From NCBI RefSeq assembly GCF_016741785.1, contig NZ_JAERRL010000012.1, positions 1 through 64,000 on the forward strand: DNA of 64,000 bases, written 5' to 3'. A program made the translations under genes and the position numbers. The stretch's first letter is position 1; the number at the start of each line of letters is the position of its first letter. The notes under the pieces are model-generated. The model did not search any database, was not told the DNA's origin, and saw only the letters and a program-made list of their open reading frames with translations. Source of the DNA: Streptomyces sp. 7-21. Its GTDB lineage: Bacteria > Actinomycetota > Actinomycetes > Streptomycetales > Streptomycetaceae. Below are positions 61,642-64,000 of the stretch, piece by piece.

Positions 61642-62955
61642 GTGTCCACGCCAGCGCTCACGCCCGCTGTCCCCGCCCCCGCGCCTCCGCTTCAGCGCCC
61701 GGCGGCCACGGCGCACGCCGTCGCCATCGTCGGCCTCGGCGCCGCGGGTCTTCCCCTGGCCCTCGCCTTCCTCGACGCACCCGGCCGTACGGTCATCGGG
61801 CTCGACGCCGATGCCGGGCGGCGCGAGGCCATCCGGCGCGGGCACGTCGACCTCACACCCCGGGACCGCGACCGGCTGCGCCGCCACCTCAGCGGTGGCG
61901 CCCGGGGCTTCCAGCTGACCGGCGACCCGGCACGCCTCGCCGACGCCGGCGCCGTTCTGATCTGTGTGCCGGCACCCGTCGACGCCCGCCGCGGGCCCGA
62001 CCTGACCGCGCTCCGCGCCGCCTGCGCCGCGGCCGTCGCGCACGCCGTCCCCGGCCAGACCCTCGTGCTGACGTCCACCGTGTACGCCGGGACCACGCGC
62101 GACCTGCTCGCGCGCCCGCTCGCCGCCCGCGGTCTGACGCCCGGCCGTGACGTCCACGTCGCCAGCGCCCCCGAGCGGACCGGCTGCGGCACGCCCCGCC
62201 GCACCCCGGCCACGGCGCACCGCCTCGTCGGCGGCCTGACCGCGGAGTGCGGGCGCCGCGCCGCCAGCCTGCTCGCGCACACCGCCGCGAGCGTCCACCG
62301 CGTCGGGTCCCCCGAGGCCGCCGAGCTGGCCCGGATTCTGGCCAGCAGCGCCCGCGCCGTCCGTTCCGCCCTCGCCAGCGAGTTCGCCGACGCCTGCGGC
62401 AGCCTCGGCCTGGACCCGGCTGAGGTCACCGAGGCGGCGGCGCTCGGCGCCTTCGGCCTCGCGCCCTTCCCGCCCGGACCGGGCGCCGCCGAGGACAGCC
62501 ACCGGCTGACCCGCGACCCGCAGTACCTGCTCTGGCAGCTGCGCGCCCGCCGCGTCGCCGCCCCGCTGACCGACGCCGCCGTGACGGCGCTGACCGCCCG
62601 TCCCCAGGCGGTCGCCCGCCGCGCCCTCGACGCCCTGGCGGAACGCGGCAGGCCGCGGCGCGGCGCCCGGGTCCTGCTCGTGGGCGCCGCCCGCCAGCCG
62701 GGCGTCGCCGACGTCCGGGAGTCGCCCGCGCTCGCCATCCTCACGCGCCTCGCCGCCGAGGGCGTCCGCGTCGCCTATACCGACCCGCTGATCCCCTCGC
62801 TCACCCTGCCCGGCCCGCCCCGGCGGCAGCTGGACAGCGAGCACGACCCGGCCGCGGGCGCCTGGGACCTGGTCCTCGTCCGCACCCGCCACCCCGGCCA
62901 GGACCTCACCTGGCTCGACGCGCAGCCGGCCGTGCTCGAGGTCCCCGCCGTCTGA
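61642..62955 (+). CDS. UDP-sugar dehydrogenase-like protein, active site altered
   Basis: 437 residues from GTG 61642. The NAD Rossmann motif GLGAAGLPLALAF (31-43), VPAPVDARRGPD, TSTVYAGTT (144-152) and SAPER (175-179) mark the UDP-glucose/GDP-mannose dehydrogenase family. The catalytic Lys-x3-Asn of this family is here R231...S235 (ARILASS). The loop that should hold the catalytic Cys (GGHCIPVDP) reads AAEDSHRLTRDP after PFPPGPG, without any Cys. It therefore probably cannot carry out the normal four-electron oxidation. It may be a regulatory or re-purposed homologue. No strong RBS was seen. Confidence 0.85.
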   Translation: MSTPALTPAVPAPAPPLQRPAATAHAVAIVGLGAAGLPLALAFLDAPGRTVIGLDADAGRREAIRRGHVDLTPRDRDRLRRHLSGGARGFQLTGDPARLADAGAVLICVPAPVDARRGPDLTALRAACAAAVAHAVPGQTLVLTSTVYAGTTRDLLARPLAARGLTPGRDVHVASAPERTGCGTPRRTPATAHRLVGGLTAECGRRAASLLAHTAASVHRVGSPEAAELARILASSARAVRSALASEFADACGSLGLDPAEVTEAAALGAFGLAPFPPGPGAAEDSHRLTRDPQYLLWQLRARRVAAPLTDAAVTALTARPQAVARRALDALAERGRPRRGARVLLVGAARQPGVADVRESPALAILTRLAAEGVRVAYTDPLIPSLTLPGPPRRQLDSEHDPAAGAWDLVLVRTRHPGQDLTWLDAQPAVLEVPAV

Positions 62956-63206
62956 GGGCACGCCGAACGCCGGGCGCGCTCCCGCGCGTTGCGCCCCGCC
63001 CGGCAGCGCTCCGCCATCGCGACCGTCAGCCAGCGCACGGTCGTCACCACTGCCCGCAACAGCGAGGCCGTCACCGGCGCCACCAGCGTGTGCGGCGTCC
63101 CCCGCGTCGCCCCGGCCGCCGATACGTCACACCATCAGGTGGTCATTCCTGGCGCGCCCGGCCGTGCCCGCCCCCGGAGCGGCCACGACGCCTAGCGTCG
63201 TGCTCC

Positions 63207-64000
63207 GTGAGAGCACACCGAGTCCTGGCCCTGGGCCTGTCCCTGGCCGCCCTCGCCACCGTCCTGGCCGCGGCTCCTGCCGGAAGCTCCGCCGCGAGCG
63301 CCGCGACCGGCCGCGACGGGGCACCGCTGGCCCAGCGCCTCGTCGCAGCCGCCTCCGCCGAGGGCGCTCTGCGCCACCTGGCGGCTTTCCAGCGCATCGC
63401 CGACGCCAGCGGCGGCCACCGCGCCGCGGGCACACCCGGCCACGAGCGCTCCGTGCGGTACGCGGGCGCGTTTCTGGCCCGCGCCGGGTACGAGGTGACC
63501 TACCAGCGGTTCACCTTCCCCTACCGGGAGACCGCCGCCGAGCGGCTCACACGGCTCACGCCCGCGGAACAGGACGTGCCGGTCCGGCTGATGACATACA
63601 CCCCGCCCACCCCCGAGGGAGGCCTGACCGCCGACCTGGCCGTGGCGGGACTCGGCTGCCGGGCGGCGGACTTCGCGGACGGCGCGGTCGCGGACCGGAT
63701 CGCACTGCTGACGCGCGGGGAGTGCACCTTCGCCGAAAAGCAGGCCAACGCGGCCGAGGCGGGCGCGCTCGCCGCCCTCATCGTCAACGACGTGCCCGGT
63801 GAGCTCTCCGGGACGCTCGGCGACCCCGGCGCCGGCGTCATCCCCACCGCGGGCCTCGCCCGGGACGACGGCCAGGCGCTCGCCGATGACCTGGCGGCCG
63901 GGCAGCGGGTGACCGTCCGGCTGGAGGTGGCCGAACGGGCCGAGGAGCGCGAGACGGTCAACCTCATCGCCGACGCGCCCGGCCGGGAACCCGGCACGCC
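63207..64000 (+). CDS. Secreted M28-family aminopeptidase (partial)
   Basis: Begins at GTG 63207 and runs off the right edge (264 codons seen). A signal peptide (VLALGLSLAALATVLAAAPAGSSAASA) is followed by HLAAFQRIADASGGHRAAGTPGHERSVRYAGAFLARAGYEV, the M28 N-terminus, then a PA-like insert (RIALLTRGECTFAEKQANAAEAGALAALIVND). The zinc-binding residues lie beyond the window. It resembles secreted Streptomyces leucine aminopeptidases. Confidence 0.88.
   Translation, partial: MRAHRVLALGLSLAALATVLAAAPAGSSAASAATGRDGAPLAQRLVAAASAEGALRHLAAFQRIADASGGHRAAGTPGHERSVRYAGAFLARAGYEVTYQRFTFPYRETAAERLTRLTPAEQDVPVRLMTYTPPTPEGGLTADLAVAGLGCRAADFADGAVADRIALLTRGECTFAEKQANAAEAGALAALIVNDVPGELSGTLGDPGAGVIPTAGLARDDGQALADDLAAGQRVTVRLEVAERAEERETVNLIADAPGREPGT

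Overview
The window is high-GC actinomycete chromosome, most likely Streptomyces or a close relative. The evidence is strong G/C third-position bias, frequent GTG starts, 4-base ATGA/GTGA overlaps between genes, a WblA-type WhiB protein, a PopR-ClpP3-ClpP4 locus, sugar ABC transporters without a local ATPase, and many families typical of Streptomyces (DUF5063, DUF3140, PhoD).

Layout. (1) 1-2.5 kb: a two-gene operon of an accessory STAND NTPase with near-identical TPR repeats, running off the left edge, beside a tRNA-Pro. (2) 3.5-23.7 kb: a conserved housekeeping block with a metallophosphoesterase, YqeY, a class A PBP, wblA, two ArsA-type ATPases, RidA, SURF1, a sigma/putative anti-sigma pair, aspartokinase, recR-ybaB-dnaX, SRP RNA, tRNA-Ser and PhoD. 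(3) 24-37.5 kb: a defence-type accessory region. It holds a membrane-anchored STAND ATPase gene broken by an in-frame TAG, a decayed CRISPR remnant, a small membrane-protein ORF bracketed by RNA hairpins, and a complete type I-E effector operon (cas3-cse1-cse2-cas7e-cas5e-cas6e). A 17-repeat array follows, with no cas1 or cas2 in the window, then a frameshifted DUF4291 gene. (4) 37.5-41.3 kb: popR, clpP4, clpP3, a xi-class GST and a frameshifted DinB-like gene. (5) 41.5-47.7 kb: a LacI regulator, an ABC importer and a GH31 glycosidase. (6) 47.8-51.8 kb: small redox genes (F420 enzyme, SDR, MDR). (7) 51.8-59.5 kb: a rhamnogalacturonan lyase facing a second ABC importer plus a DASS carrier. (8) 59.9-64 kb: an aminotransferase, a nucleotide-sugar-dehydrogenase-like protein lacking its catalytic residues, and the start of an M28 peptidase.

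How the genes work together. The I-E operon can in principle express, process (Cas6e) and use (Cascade plus Cas3) the adjacent array, but cannot acquire spacers without Cas1-Cas2 from elsewhere. The two sugar loci look like separate plant-polysaccharide uptake modules, for alpha-xylosides/glucosides and for rhamnogalacturonan, and both would need an ATPase encoded elsewhere. PopR ends in Ala-Ala and sits beside its expected target operon, in which the second ClpP lacks the catalytic histidine.

Most unusual points: the adaptation-less I-E locus with a hairpin-flanked small membrane ORF and a decayed array upstream; the STAND gene pair with homogenised TPRs and a shared ITGD motif; ClpP4 with His replaced by Gly; the catalytically altered sugar dehydrogenase; and four frame-disrupted genes between 24 and 50 kb, which could be true decay or sequence error. 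All calls come from reading the sequence; no database search was run.
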